Shown: piece after piece, positions 18,721 to 31,400 of the stretch
How positions within the stretch are numbered: position 1 is the stretch's first letter
Layout of the letters: every line of letters starts with the position of its first letter
From: Caecitellus pseudoparvulus
Lineage: Eukaryota > Bigyra: Bicosoecida
DNA: 51,349 nt
Assembly: GCA_965644315.1 (NCBI GenBank)
Contig: CBFFRQ010000007.1
Location: 1-51,349, forward strand
Direction: 5' to 3'
Program-made: the position numbers and the translations under genes
The notes under the pieces: generated by a model
The model's input: the letters and a program-made list of their open reading frames with translations, nothing else
Told to the model about the DNA's origin: nothing
Database searches by the model: none

Positions 18721-21700
18721 ATGCAGGCTCTGCTTACTAAGGCTCTGAACCGCATTCGCGATGGCGCCAGTAGGCGGGACACTGAACTGAAAGATGCCTG
18801 CACCAGTGCTCTCAGTGCGTGACGGGATCAGGTGGCTGCCTGCCCTGCCACGCGCACTGGCTGAGCCTTGCCAGCTCTATAAAGATAGAGCTGCAATGCT
18901 GTGCACTGAAACTGCACAACCTGCCCCCCCTTGCCCCCTGCGCAGGCTCCCTGTCTCAACTCCCTGCAGAAGGGGACAGGTACGTTGGCCGGCGTGTTGC
19001 CGCCAATTCCGCGCCGAGGCTGGACATGTCCCGACCGCCATACCGTGCCCTCTGCACAGCCCCGCGCAAGCTGACGAGTTCCTGCACCCCATTCACTTGG
19101 CACTGGCTCGAGAAGGCAACAGCACCGTGCGCATTGCTGCGCTGGACGTCGTGCAGAAGCTGCTGGCTCACGGGCACCTGCACGGGCAGAGCATCGTCCA
19201 AGTGGCAGCGGGGGAGGGAGCTGTATCAGAGGAGCCACTCATCAACAGCGTCGTTGACAGCCTGTGCCTGTGCAGGGGTGACTCCAGCGACCCTGTGCAG
19301 CTGCAGCTCATCAAGGCTCTGCTCACATGCACCACGTCCACCACCTGTGCGGTGCATGGGCGAGCTCTGGTGCAGGCAGTGTCCACAGTGGTGCACGTGT
19401 TCCTGGTCACGAAGAACGGGGTGAACCGCACGACGGCCAAGGCCTCTCTGAAGCAAATGATCAACTTCGTCTTCCAGCGCATGGAGCAGGCACGTGCTGC
19501 GGAGGAGGCAGGCGCTGCCGGCACCTCCGCTGCTCCCTCGGAAGCCGCCTCGGATGCCGCCCCAGTACCTGCCTCGGCAGCGGGCACTGCAGATGCGCTG
19601 TTCGAGTCTGACGCAGTGACGCTCTTTCGGGCCCTCTGCCGCATGTGCAGCAAGGAAGAAGGCGCCAGCGCCCTGGGCGGTGAGGACGGCGTGAGCTTGA
19701 CTGCCAACACCCACGTGCAAGCCCCCAGCGCCCTGGCCTCACTTTTCACCGGCACCAAGACGCCTGCAGCGGGAGAGGATGACGCAGTCACACTGGCCTC
19801 GCGCCTGCTAGCGCTGGAGATGCTGTTCGGCATCCTGGAACGCGCGGGACCCGCCTTCCGCGGCGGCCTGCAGTTCCTGCAGGTGATCCAGGGCCAGCTG
19901 TGTGTAGCGCTGCTGCGCAACGCACTGCACAGTGTCTCCACAGTGGCGTCTCTGTCCCTGCGCATCTTCCTGGTGCTCCTGCGGTCCTTCAGCACGCAGC
20001 TGCTGCCCGAGATCGAGACCTTCATCACGAGGGTTCTCCTGCGCGTGTTGGATTCCCCCAGCACGGGCGCTGAGGTGAAGCTGCTGGTGCTGTCCGTGTT
20101 CCGGTCCATCGGCGCAGACGCCCGTGCCACCATGGAGCTGTTCTTGAACTACGACTGCGTGGAGGGGCGCTCCCGGGTGTTCGAGGCCATGACCCGGGCC
20201 CTGTCCTCCATCGCGCAGGGCCGCGCCAGTGACTCCTTCAACTCTACCCAGAAAACCGCCGCGGAAGCGTCAGCTGCCCGCAACGTCGCGCTGGACGCGC
20301 TCAGCAGTATGCTGGGCAGCGTCGTGGCGTACGCTGACGAAGCAGCAGCAGCCTCGGGCCTGCTGGCAGTCACCGCCTCTGACGGTGAGGAGGAGGACGA
20401 CGGTGCCACTGCGCCTGACGCAGATGCAACACAAGGGGGCGAGTCCAGCCTGCCAGCTGCCGAGGAGGGGGAGGATGGGGAAGAGGACGAGGAGGACGCC
20501 GCGGCCCCCGCGTCAGGCCTGGCCACAGACTACGGCAAGTTGAAGCGGCGGCGAGCGCTGTTGGAGCGGGCCGCGCTGAAGTTCAAGTTGAAGCCCAAAC
20601 GTGGCATCGCGTGGATGGTGGAGGTGGGCCTCATCGCAGACGACACTCCCGCCTCCATCGCCGCTGCCCTGTACGAGTTCCGGGACAGCCTGGACAAGAC
20701 TGCCATCGGCGTGTACCTGGGCGGGGACAAGCCCGTGCACTTGGAGGTGCTGGAAGCGTACGCGGCACAGATGCAGCTGCAGGGCATGAGCTTCGACGGC
20801 GCCATTCGGCACTACCTCACTGGCTTCCGCATCCCCGGCGAGGCGCAGAAGATCGACCGCATCATGGAGCGCTTCGCAGAGGTGTACTACCAGCAGAACC
20901 CCGGCATCTTCCCCAACGCAGACACGGCCTTCGTCCTGGCGTACTCTGTCATCATGCTCAACACCAGCCTGCACAACCCCAGCATCAAGCTGGAGCGGCG
21001 CATGACGCCGGGCGGCTTCATCAACCAGAACCGCGGCATCGCTGACGGGCAGGACCTGCCTGAGGAGTTCCTCGTCGGCATCTACAACAGCATCAAGAGC
21101 GAACCCATCTCCCTGCGGGAAGACCAGGCCCTGCGTGCGCGCATGGCGGCGCGAGACGGCAGTGCCAAGGTGCGCAAGGATGCGGGTGCGGCAGAGCGCG
21201 AGGCCATCCTGAAGGACGGCACGCAGGCCATGCAACGGGGCAGTGCGACGGCGTCGGGGGAGCCAGGCGGCTACCGCAGCGCAGAGGGCGTGGCGCTGGA
21301 CACGGTGCGGGCAGTGTTCGACGTCCTGTGGGGCTCCCTCCTCGCCGTCTTCTCCATCAACCTAGAGACGTCCAGCGATGCCACCCTGGTGCAGGCGTGC
21401 CTGGAGGGCTTTGCCAGCGCAGTGCACGTGGCTGGGCTGACAGGCATGACGACGGAGCGCGACGCGCTGGTCATGTCCCTGGCCAAGTTCACGCTGCTGG
21501 ACCAGCCGGGCCGGGAGATGCGCAGCAAGCACGTGGCAGCGGTGAAGACCATCATGCAGCTGGCCATCCAGGACGGCCGCTTCCTGGGCGACGCCTGGTG
21601 GCCCGTCCTCACCTGCGTCTCCCAGGTCGGCCGCCTGCACAACTTGGCAGCCGGGGGCATGGCGGACTCAGCCTTCTTCCCGGGGCAGGCGCAGCATGCG

Positions 21701-24691
21701 CGGGGTGGCAGCCGAGGCTCCTGGCGACGGGGCAGCACGGGGGCCTCGGAGTCTGAGCGGGCCCGTGCCGTGGCCGAGGCCGCTGCGGCGGAGCGCGCAA
21801 ACGCGCAGGCCATGGTGGCTGCCGTGCCAGAGGACTGGATCACGCGGGTGTTCACATCCTCCGCCCGCCTGGACAGCTCCGCCGTCATGGAGTTCGTGGG
21901 GCACCTCGCCAACGTCTCCCTGCAGGAGCTGCACCTGCCAGCCATGCCCGGCGGCCTGCACGGCAGCGTCGCCGAGACTCCAGGCAGCCCCACCGCCAGC
22001 AAGGGGCACGGCCGCCGGCCGTCCGACGCCACCAGCGTCTCCTCTGCCAGCACCATGGCGGGGGCTGGCGCCGGCGTGGCGCTGTCCCTGCACGGCCCGC
22101 CCGGTGCCGGCGCCTCGCCCCGTGTCTTCTCCCTGCAGAAGCTGGTGGAGGTGGCCGACTACAACATGGACGGGCGCCCCCGTGTCATTTGGGCCACCAT
22201 GTGGGACGCCCTGTCCCGCTACTTCACCGCTGTCGGCTGCCACGCCAACATCAACGTGTCCATGTACGCCGTGGACTGCCTCAAGCAGCTGACCATGAAG
22301 TTCCTGGGGCAGGGCGAGCTGAAGCACTTCCACTTCCAGCCTAAGTTCCTGGCACCCTTCCTCGCCATCCTCAACGCGCGCCCGCCCGCTGCGCCCATGG
22401 TGCGGGAGCTCGTCCTCAGCGTCTTCGGCAACATCCTGCGCAGCCGGGCGGACTCCCTGTCCAGCGGCTGGTCCACGCTGCTCCTCGTGCACTCGGCAGC
22501 CGCTGGGGACCGGGAGGAGGTGCTCGTCAGCGCCGCCTTCGACGCCATGCACGTGGTGATGACGCACCACATCACCGCCATCGCGCGGCACGGCGCCTTC
22601 GACAGCCTCGTGCGCACCCTTACCGCCTTTGCCGCCAACCCCGCCGCGCCAGAGCTGGTCGCACTGCGAGCCGTGGACCACCTGGCTGCCCTGGGCTCCA
22701 TGGTGGCCCGTGGCGCCGTGCCGCTGACCAAGGAGGAGGCGGAGACGCCCCTGGCCGTGCCTGCCCCTGGCGCCCTGCCCGGCACCTACGACGGCGCCAC
22801 CTGGTACAACTTGCAGGGGGAGGGGAACCAGGACCTGCAAGACATGGACACGGCCCATCCGCCCCTGACGCCCGCCCAGCCTGACGCCGACGTGGACGCC
22901 GGGCGGGCCCAACGGGGCGCCGCTGCGGCAGCCGAAGCTGCAGGTGGGCACGGCGCCGCGGACGATGCCGTGGTCATGGAGGGCGACCAGGCGCTGTACT
23001 TCATCCGCGCCTTCACCGACAGCGAGGCACACCTGCAGGCGTGGTGGCCGCTGCTGACTGGCCTGGCGGGGCTCGTCGGCGGCGTGCGAGTGGAGGTGCG
23101 CAACCGTGCCTTGAATGTGCTCTTTGCCTTGCTGCGCCGCTTCGGACCAGGCTTCGACGCAGCCCTGTGGGCGCTGGTGTACTCGGGCGTCCTTCTGCCG
23201 CTGTTCGACGACGTGACACACGCCCCCGAGGACGGTGCCCCCACCGCCGCGCCAGGCCACATGTCGGAGAGCTCCTGGCTCAAGACCACCTGCATGGCTG
23301 CCCTGTCCAGCCTCGTGCGCCTGCAAATCAAGTTCTTCGGGCGCCTGCACCCCCAGCTGCCCTCCCTCCTGCAACTGCTCAAGCGCACCATCCACCAAGA
23401 CATCGAAGGCCTCGCCCGCATCGGCGTCGCCTGCCTGCAGCTGTTGCTAGCCGAGGCGGGCGGCCGCTTCGATGCAGACGTGTGGGACCAAATCACTGCC
23501 ACGCTGGCCGACCTTTTCGCCCGCTGCACGCCGCAGAGCCTGCTGGACGCTCGCATGGTCCTGTGTGGCTCGGCAGCGTCGCCCCAGCCCGCCTCGGACG
23601 AGGAAGTGGAGTTCCCCGACGTGCCCAGCCCCCAGCGGCCGCCGGCGCCTGGTGCCGCCGCTCCCAGCGCGACAGCCGCCGCGGGTGACGCAGCCGCACC
23701 TTCTGTCTTTGCGGGCGCCTCCACCAGCATCGCCCCCACGCTGCCCTTTGCGGGGCACGACAAGCACCTGGCGCCCGAGCTGGCTCGCATCCTGGCCCAG
23801 CGCCTGCTCAGCCGCAACATAACCACGACCCTGGGACGGGGGTCGGTCCTGGGCATTCGAGGTGACGGCGCCGCAGCGGTGCAGTTGGAGTGGGGGCTGC
23901 TGTTCGCACCTCGTCTGGCGGCAGTGCTGGTCGCACCCACTGTGGAGGAGGTGCTGGCCACCAGCGCCAACCCTGACGCACCCCAGGCCGCGCCGGCTGT
24001 CTCCCTGCCCTTCAAATCCCAATCCGTCATCACCCAGTGCGTCGTGCAGCTGGAGCTCATCTCCTCGGTCGGCATCCTCGTGCAGAGGCACCTCGCCAAC
24101 CTCAGCGAGCCACAGCTGACCACCCTCGTCGCCGCCCTGCGTGACAGCGCAGCCTTTGCAGCCCGCTTCAACAAGGACCGCGACCTGCGCAGGGCACTGT
24201 GGCGCGCAGGCTTCATGCGCTTCAACAAGCAGAACAAGCTGCCCTCCCTCATGCGCCAGGAAACGTCCGCCTACATGCAGCTGGCGGCGCTGCTCTTCAA
24301 GCTGCAAGCAGGGTCAGACGGGGAGCACACAGAGCTCGTCACCCGCGAGCTCCGCCGCCAGTTCCGCGCCACTGCCAAGCGCTTCAGTGCCCTCAGCACT
24401 GAGCGTGTCCAGACCCTCGCACGCTCCTCGTCGAGCAGGCCCAAGGCCTCTACAGAGCGGGAAGTCCTGCGCGAACTCACGGCATACGCGCCCTTCGTCC
24501 AGAGCCTGCTGCAAGGCTTGGGTGACATCCCCGATGACACGCTGCAGTCGTGGATTTCGTGGCTGTACCCCGCCCTGGTCTCCCTCGCACCGGCAGCCAA
24601 TCAAGAGGTACAAGACCTCGTCGCTGCCCTGCTGCTTCGTCGACTGCCGCCCCTCATGGGGCTGACCTTGGAAGGAGCCGATGATGCCTGA
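18721..24691 (+). CDS. ARFGEF: BIG-type Sec7 guanine-nucleotide exchange factor for Arf
   Basis: Three exons are placed at 18721-18814, 18946-18979 and 19060-24691 (introns 131 and 80 nt, donors GTGCGT and GTACGT), giving 1919 aa. The start MQALLTKALNRIRDGASRR matches the N-terminal DCB helix of BIG proteins better than the longer frame that begins at 18794. The DCB and HUS regions follow (KALLTC, KASLKQMINFVFQRME, FLNYDC), then an acidic linker and the Sec7 domain at about residues 536-729 (GVYLGGD, FRIPGEAQKIDRIMERFAE, AYSVIMLNTSLHNPSIK). The catalytic glutamate finger is the Glu of PGEAQ, residue about 637. HDS helical repeats fill the C-terminal 1100 residues. It activates Arf GTPases at the trans-Golgi by GDP/GTP exchange. 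The YSVIMLNT stretch resembles brefeldin-sensitive family members, which is suggestive only. Confidence 0.94.
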
Positions 24692-25008
24692 AAGCAACCG
24701 GAGCCTGAAGATGCGCCGCTTGGGTGCCAGCTGCCTCTGCAATGCACATGCGATGAATTGCAAATCATACGCGCACACTGTGCAACCACATCATACAGAC
24801 ACTACCCTTGATCGCCAGCCCAGTCGCACCGAAGGGCATCCGACCGCCGCAGCAATGAAGGCATTCAGTTTGCGACACTCTACTGCCCCAATTTCTGTGG
24901 TTCCTTCATTTGATGCCTCTCGAGGCTGGAGAGCAATTCCAGCTTCGCATACTCTCGCTTCGGCAGCGATTGCTTCCCATCGCCAGAGTGCGACTGAACC
25001 GGTGCCCG
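24692..25008. other. Convergent 3' intergenic region
   Basis: This gap separates the stop codons of the Arf-GEF (+) and the cyclic-nucleotide-binding-fold gene (-). It presumably contains both 3' UTRs and polyadenylation sites. No repeat or RNA gene was seen. Confidence 0.4.
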
Positions 25009-28000
25009 CTAGGCCCAAGAGCCACCAGGCGAAGGATGCCTGGCCTTTCCTGCCCTTCCCTTGTATACTGAGCACTTTAGCCGAATCGGCGACAGGTGCG
25101 GCACAGCCATGACAGTTCCGGTGCTGGCTCGCTTGCACAGACGCGACAGCGTATCTCGTCGCTGGTAGGATGACTCGCTTGGATCTGCTCTGCGCTGCGC
25201 TGGGTGTGCATGTGATATTGACAAGTCATAATCAGGCGCAAGGACTGCGTTTGATCCGCCTGTTCTCCGTTGCAAGGCGCTGGGGCGGTCCGGTGACAAG
25301 TACCGTTCCTTGAAGCCTGGATCGTAGAGTGAGGCAACCTTGCGGAGTCCGCCTCGCATGGCAGAATCGTTTGAGCGCAGTCTGCTGCGCCACGTTGACT
25401 GCCGCCTGTTGCTATATTGCAAGGTTGAAGGAGCCTGAGAGACATCCCTGGCTGAGCTGTGTGCTGCTCGACCCTGACTCTCAACGGACGAGGGGTGCTG
25501 AGCTTCCGCGGGGGCTCTGGCAAGCAGCGGAAGCAGTGGCAGACTGGGACTTCGGGACAGAGGCAGAGTATCCACACCCCCAAGTGCGTCGAGCTGTTTC
25601 GACGTGGAGACTTGTGGGGCAACATGTGGCTTTAGGAGGCGCGGGTGCTGTGAGCTGGAGCGCAGGGCAACACCTCGTTCCACCGGCCCTGGCCTGAGCC
25701 CAGAGGCGAGTGGTGACAAGTACGCCGATCGGAACTTCGCCCCCCTGTGTTGCATGTTCATCGGCGTTAAACTTGCATCGCCACCTGGCAGCACCAGTGC
25801 TGTCTCTCGCGATCCTGCGCTGGGATGGGCGCCTTGCACTTGTGCGAGTGGCTTACTGGAGTCACTCCCACGACAGAACCCCGTTCCCCGCAAACTCCCA
25901 CACCGCACGAGGCTTTGATACGGAGGTGCTACTGGCTTCAAACCCCCAGAGGCTTGGGCCCGCGCAAGCCCCCCATGCAGACTGGCAGCTTGGCTCGCTT
26001 GCGCTTCCCATCTGCGCTCCTGCAGGGAACTCGCCTCGCGTAGCTTCTGAGAGGCCCCCCATGGGATGAGCTTCAAGACTGCAGAAGCGGGGAGAATGTA
26101 GGCGATCACCTGCCCCTGGGCGATGACAGACATGTTGTGGGGTGCACACTGCAGGCTGGCATGGGCGCCGTACGCCACCGGGGCACAGCCAGAACACAGA
26201 GGCAGGGACGGTCGTCCCACGCCCTCCTCGCGCTGCACAAGCACCTCTCCAGAAGCAACAATGACGATGACCTGATCATAAGTACCTTGCCGCAGCAGTG
26301 CGTCCCCCCGGCGATAGTAGCCCGTGCAGCACACCTCTGCAAGCAGGACGCGCTCAGACTCCCGCATGCTGGCGAAGCCGTCCACGCGGGCCAACGCAGC
26401 AGCACGCATGCGCACTTCCGGCCGAGGGTTGAAGTAAGGGCCTAAAGCGGACTCTCTAAATGTTGCCGTATGGAGAATCAAGACCTCTGCCCCAGCACAG
26501 GCGACAAACGTTGCTGGGCTTGGCAGAGTTTCCCCTTCCTTCAGCGTGCTGGAGTCCAAGCATGCCTGCTCCCCAAACACTGCGCCTGACTTCAAGCTAG
26601 CGAGTGCTGTAGATCTTGCGTCTCGGACTTCCACTTCGCCCGCCCGCACGAACCACAGGGCACTGACGGGGTGTCCACAGTGCAGCACGACGCCCCGCCG
26701 CTGGAACTTGCGGATCTCCATGCGGCTGCACAAGACGTCCTGCAGGCGCGGGTCCAGAGAGCGCAGGAGCCTGGACTTTTGTATGAAGCTCATGAGGCGC
26801 TCGTGGTTCTCAACCTGTGATTGGTGTGTCGGGGGGGGGCGCGGTCGGTTTGCCGTTGCGCCACAGTAGGTTTCAGCAAAGGGCTCCTCAACACACCACG
26901 CACCTGTTTTCGCTTGGACCGCGCTCGGACCATGCGCCTGATCGCCAGAATGGCGGACAGGACATGCATGAAGGGAATTTTGGGGTCCACAAGTCTCTGC
27001 AGGGTCCGCAGTCCTTCCCCTGGCTGTTGACTGTTGCTTTCGACACCAATTTCCGCAGCAGCTGCAACGGCGGCCTCCTCCGCCACCGCCGCCGCCGTGG
27101 GCAGCACATACTGCCGCTGGTGTCCGAGGTCATCTGTGAAGATCAGTCGACACCTTCTGCCGCGCTGCAGGGGTGTGAACATGCCCACGTGGTACGCTGG
27201 TGCGAAGATCCTGCCAGTGACTCGCTCTCAAGCCCAGCCAACACTCCCCAACGTCGGCAAGGAGAGCGCAAAGCGGCTGGAAAAGAGACTGTGCGCCAAC
27301 ACACGGCGCAATGGATTTCAAAAATACGTTTCTCACGCTCAATACTGCAGAGACTCCAGGCACGCAAGCATTGTCGCATCGTCCATGACGCTCGCAGGTG
27401 AAGGCGCAGGGTTGGTGCTGCCAGACAGGGGATGCGGGAGGGGCTGAGGATCCAGAGGAGCGCGCGTTGACTCGGACACGCAGGCTGCCACGCCCGCACT
27501 GCAGCCCTGTGCTGCCCAGCTGCCTCGTCGGCGCACCCACGCTTCGCGCTGCCCAGCTGTGCTCTGTGCTGGCTTCGCCTCAGCAGCAGGCAGACTCCAC
27601 CGCAACGAGCCGTCGTGACGCGTGATGCCTGTGAGAGTGCGGCACACGCCCTCGTCTCCAATGCATCCCCCTGCATCGGTCCGGTCCACTCGCAAGTACG
27701 ACTTGGGGAGCGAGCTGTCCACTCCGCTGGCCGGGTTGGGTGCTGATGCGGGTGGTACGCTCGGAAGCGGCACATCCGCAGCATAGGCAGCCCGCCGAAG
27801 TGCCCGGGCCGATGCATGCACACGGGCTTTCCCTGCTGCCTGCATGCGTTGCTCTTCACAGGCCCGAGCAGCCCGCTGCCTTTCCACCGCAGCAAGGCGG
27901 TTGGACTCGTCTGTCTTCCACGCCTGCGCAACGGCTGCCGCACCATCCTTGTGCCCCTGCCCCACGTGCACCAGCATGTCAGCTCGAAGTGTCAGTAGTT

Positions 28001-28230
28001 CCTGTAATTTTCGCTCTTTCTCTTCCTTCCATGATGCCTGAGCAGCGGTCGGTGCGGTCAAGTGCGTTCCCGGCAGGTCGCCCGTTGCGAGCAAAACGCA
28101 CGTGTAACGCCAGCACTTCCTCCCGCACTGCCTCCTCCTCCAGGGCTTCTAAAGACTGTGACAGCTCAATGGAGTTCCGCACTGCAGCTTCGCGCGCGAT
28201 CCCGCGCCGTGTCTCGGAGTATCCATTCAT
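25009..28230 (-). CDS. Protein with two cyclic-nucleotide-binding-like domains and a helical N-terminus
   Basis: Four exons keep frame: 28102-28230, 27346-28037, 26904-27210 and 25009-26814; introns are 64, 135 and 89 nt, two with GTGCGT donors. The product is 977 aa. Residues 1-150 are strongly helical and charged (ELSQSLEALEEEAVREEVLALH, split across exon 1) and probably coiled coil. A linker precedes VDPKIPFMHVLSAILAIRRMV. The first cNMP-binding fold starts near residue 380 (RKFQRRGVVLHCGHPVSALW, GAVFGEQACLD). The second follows (YYRRGDALLRQG, VIVIVASGEVLV). In the first the phosphate cassette keeps GEQA, but the usual Arg before Ala-Thr is replaced (LPSPATF); the second has no GE motif. 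Nucleotide binding is therefore doubtful. The C-terminal 300 residues are basic and disordered. Architecture recalls CNBD2-like ciliary proteins, but this is not certain. The 5' end could include an upstream exon. Confidence 0.75.
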
Positions 28231-28411
28231 CGCGACCTGCCCAGCGGCACAGGCGTGCTCAAGCGATTTCGTCTGAATCAGATGCCAAGCCCAGCAGCCC
28301 CTCGCAACAACGGGAAGTCAAAGACACAACCCTTGCGTACGATGAACAGCTTAGGATGGGAGATACTTATGTGACTTGGTGTATTGCTGAAGAGCGGCCG
28401 GCGCAGGGCGC

Positions 28412-31400
28412 TCACCCCGACTCATAACCCTCGCTGTCAACGGGCTTGTCCGAGTCAGTGTCTGCATCCCGGTCCATTGCTTCCTGCACCATGGACTCGC
28501 GCTGAGCAGAAGAAGCGAGGGAAGTCCTCCTTCCTCGCTGAGGAGTCCCACCACCCCCACCTGTGCCACCAGGCGCCACGTCCTCCTCAGACGAAGAATC
28601 AGGCTCCAGCGCTTGCCGCCGCCTCGCCAACTTCGCCGCCAGGTCAGCCTGCACCTGTGCAGCCGTCGACAGTGGCCGGCTGGACGCATCCACCTGCGAC
28701 ATGCGCTGTTGGCCAGATTGCACTCGTGCTGCCCGCCGCCGCGCAGCTGCTTGGATGAAGCTCAACATGCCGCCGCCGCCTGCCGCCGCAGTTGCAGGCG
28801 CGGCAGTGGCACCCCCTCCCTTTCCACCGCTCTTGCGCTTACCTTTCTTGCCCTTCTTGGACGAACGCAGCTTCTTGCCTCGCTGGATCTCAGCGAGCAA
28901 GCCGCCAGTGGCAGGGGTGGAGGATGAGTCGACCCCCCCGTCACCTGACTGAGCAGGGGTTGATGCAGCACTTGCAGCAGGGGGTGGGGGCGCCGACTCA
29001 CCCCCTGACTTGGCCGCCAGCACAGCACGCACGTCATCCTCCCCCAGCCCAGCCACTTGCATGCGGGACCGCAGGACGTCCTCTGTCACTCCGGGCTGCT
29101 TGCTCAGCACCAAGAACCGTCTTTGGGCAGCTGACAATGCGGCCTGGCCTTGCTCGCCACGATTGCCACCAGGCCGTTCGTGGAGTCTTGGGGCTGGTGC
29201 TGGTGCTGGTGCTGGATCTGTTCTTGGTGCTGGAGCTGGAGCTGGTGCTGGAGCTGGAGCTGGAACAGGTGCAGGAGCTGGAACAGGTGCAGGAGCTGGA
29301 ACAGGTGCAGGAGCTGGAACAGGTGCAGGAGCTGGAGTCGAAGTCGGCCCATGTCCATTTGCGCCGGCCTCCACTCCGCCAAGGGATGGGTAGAGGGCTG
29401 AATGTAGGGGCGGCACGACCTGCCCGCTGCCTGTGCCAGCGTGAGCGGGGTCCGGTGCCCGGGCCTGCCCTGCGCCATAGCCATACGCTGTGGCAGCGTC
29501 ACGAGTGTCCATGGCGATGGGAGTGCCAGGCGGGGCAGTTGGCGTGGGCGGCTCGGGTTCCCCCGTGCCCTGATCAACGTCAAAGCTTGCTGGACCAGTC
29601 AGCAGTCTATCGGACCCATTGCCGCAGACAGTGAAGTGGGTGGTGCAGCGGCCCAGCACTTCGTACTGCTGCGCTGCAAATGCCGATGGCACACTGAGGA
29701 AGGCAGGGACAAGACTGCTGGGTCCTGTGGCTCCCCGCACGTAGGACAGAGTGTACTTGCCCTGCTGCTTCGGGAAATGGCCACCCGCCTCGGTCAGCGT
29801 CACCCGTGCCAGCGTGCCCGTCGCATTGCCCACTGGGGTCCAACACCCCGCAACGACGCCTGTGTTGGGCAGCCCGTCATCCAGAAGCGTCACGGCAAGG
29901 CGGTCCTCCGCGTGCTTCATGGGGCTCGTCATCACCTGCACTTCGATGGCGCAGTCGGCTGCTGCCAAGGTGACAGCCTCGCCGTGACAGGCCTCAGGGG
30001 GGGTACTGCCGGTGTGCACGAGGCGAAAACGCAGGGTCGGCGCGAACACGGCGAACGAGTGCGAAGCGCCCACCAGGGTCTTGTCTGAGAACACCACCAG
30101 GCGCCAGATGCCAGCGTGCATGGGGGCGTTGCCTTGGTTTTCGCTGAACATGGCCTGGGCGGAGCCGTCACCCATCACCTGCACCTGCTGGCTGGGGGCA
30201 AGGGAGCGGGAGGATGTGAAGTAGCCCCCGCCGTGAATGGGCAGTTGCAGTTCGGCACTGCCCCTTGGGTGTGTCGTGACCCCCCCCTTCGGCCATGGCC
30301 CGGGGGGGGGTGACACAACGTCCACTGCAGCCACAGCCAGGAGGTGCCGCAGGTGTTGCAGCGAAATGCCGCTGAAGGCCAGACCGCCCACACGCATGCC
30401 GGAGATGCAGTTGGCGGGGTCATCCCCATCCACAGCACAGGACAGGGCGAACTCCAGACCATCCTCGCGGTGTGTATCCGCGGGTACCATGCCCACCAAC
30501 AGAGGGGGGGGGGCTGCACTGTGCAGCGGGATGGGTGCCGTCCGCACTCGCCCGCTGTACGCTTGGCCCCAAAACACGGGTTCCTGCCGGGCGTATGCAG
30601 ATGGCTGCTGCATGTGGGACGGGGAGCCGGCTGCCTGTGCAGTCTGCACGGCTGACGCGGCAGCGGCCAGGCGGGGGCGCAGACAGCCTTCGGGCGTCTT
30701 GGGCAGCACGTGCATGGCCCGCGCCACGAAGCACTGCCCCGTGATGAAGCGATGCTGCGTCGTGAGGCGACGGCCCCACGCACTGTGTGGCTGGTGCTGT
30801 GCCACGCTCAACAGCAGCTGGAAGGCACCGTGAGTCTGGGGCAGGACTGAACCCGTCAGCGGCACGACCAACACCGACTCCCCCACCACCAGCATGGGCC
30901 GGGAAGCCACACACACTGCCTGAGACTCTGTCAAGTGACTGCGACGGGAAGACGCCTCCACACCCGGTAAGGGCGCGCTGGTGCAGTGCTGGAGTTGGTG
31001 CCGGTGCGCCTGTCGCACTCGCAGTGCACACGGCACTCTGCTGGCGGGGTGTCGTCCAGGGCTGCTGTCCTCACCCTGGCCGTGCGTGGAGGCACCCACC
31101 TCGCCGTCACCCTGCGGCCCATCACTCCCGACGACATCCAGCAGCTTTGCCATGGGCACGCTCGCCACATGCACAGCGTCTGATGCACTGCGGAAAGCGG
31201 ACGTCACGACACGAGTGTACAGCTGCTGTTTGGGCCAGCAGGCCACCACGGGCAGGTCACCGCGGGGTGGCAGACCGATGCTGGAACTGCTCAGGCGCAG
31301 TGGAGGTGCAGCTGTGTGCAGTGTCAGACTTGGAGCCAGCACCTGCACCTGCGTGATGCTCGCGAGTGGAACGCCGTTCGACACATACCGCACAGCATAC

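Noticed and set aside
18794-19059. Longer N-terminus for the Arf-GEF in the unspliced frame from 18794
   Set aside because: The residues are Pro/Arg/Cys-rich and unlike BIG proteins, whereas splicing 18721-18814, 18946-18979 and 19060 onward gives a typical DCB start.
21668-24252. Long minus-strand ORFs (576 and 488 codons) opposite the Arf-GEF
   Set aside because: They lie wholly antisense to a well-supported conserved protein, have skewed Gly/Ala/Arg/Val or Arg/Ser composition and no domains; high GC suppresses stop codons on the opposite strand.
29100-29400. CRISPR-like array
   Set aside because: The repeats are head-to-tail 18-bp units with no spacers and lie in a coding sequence.
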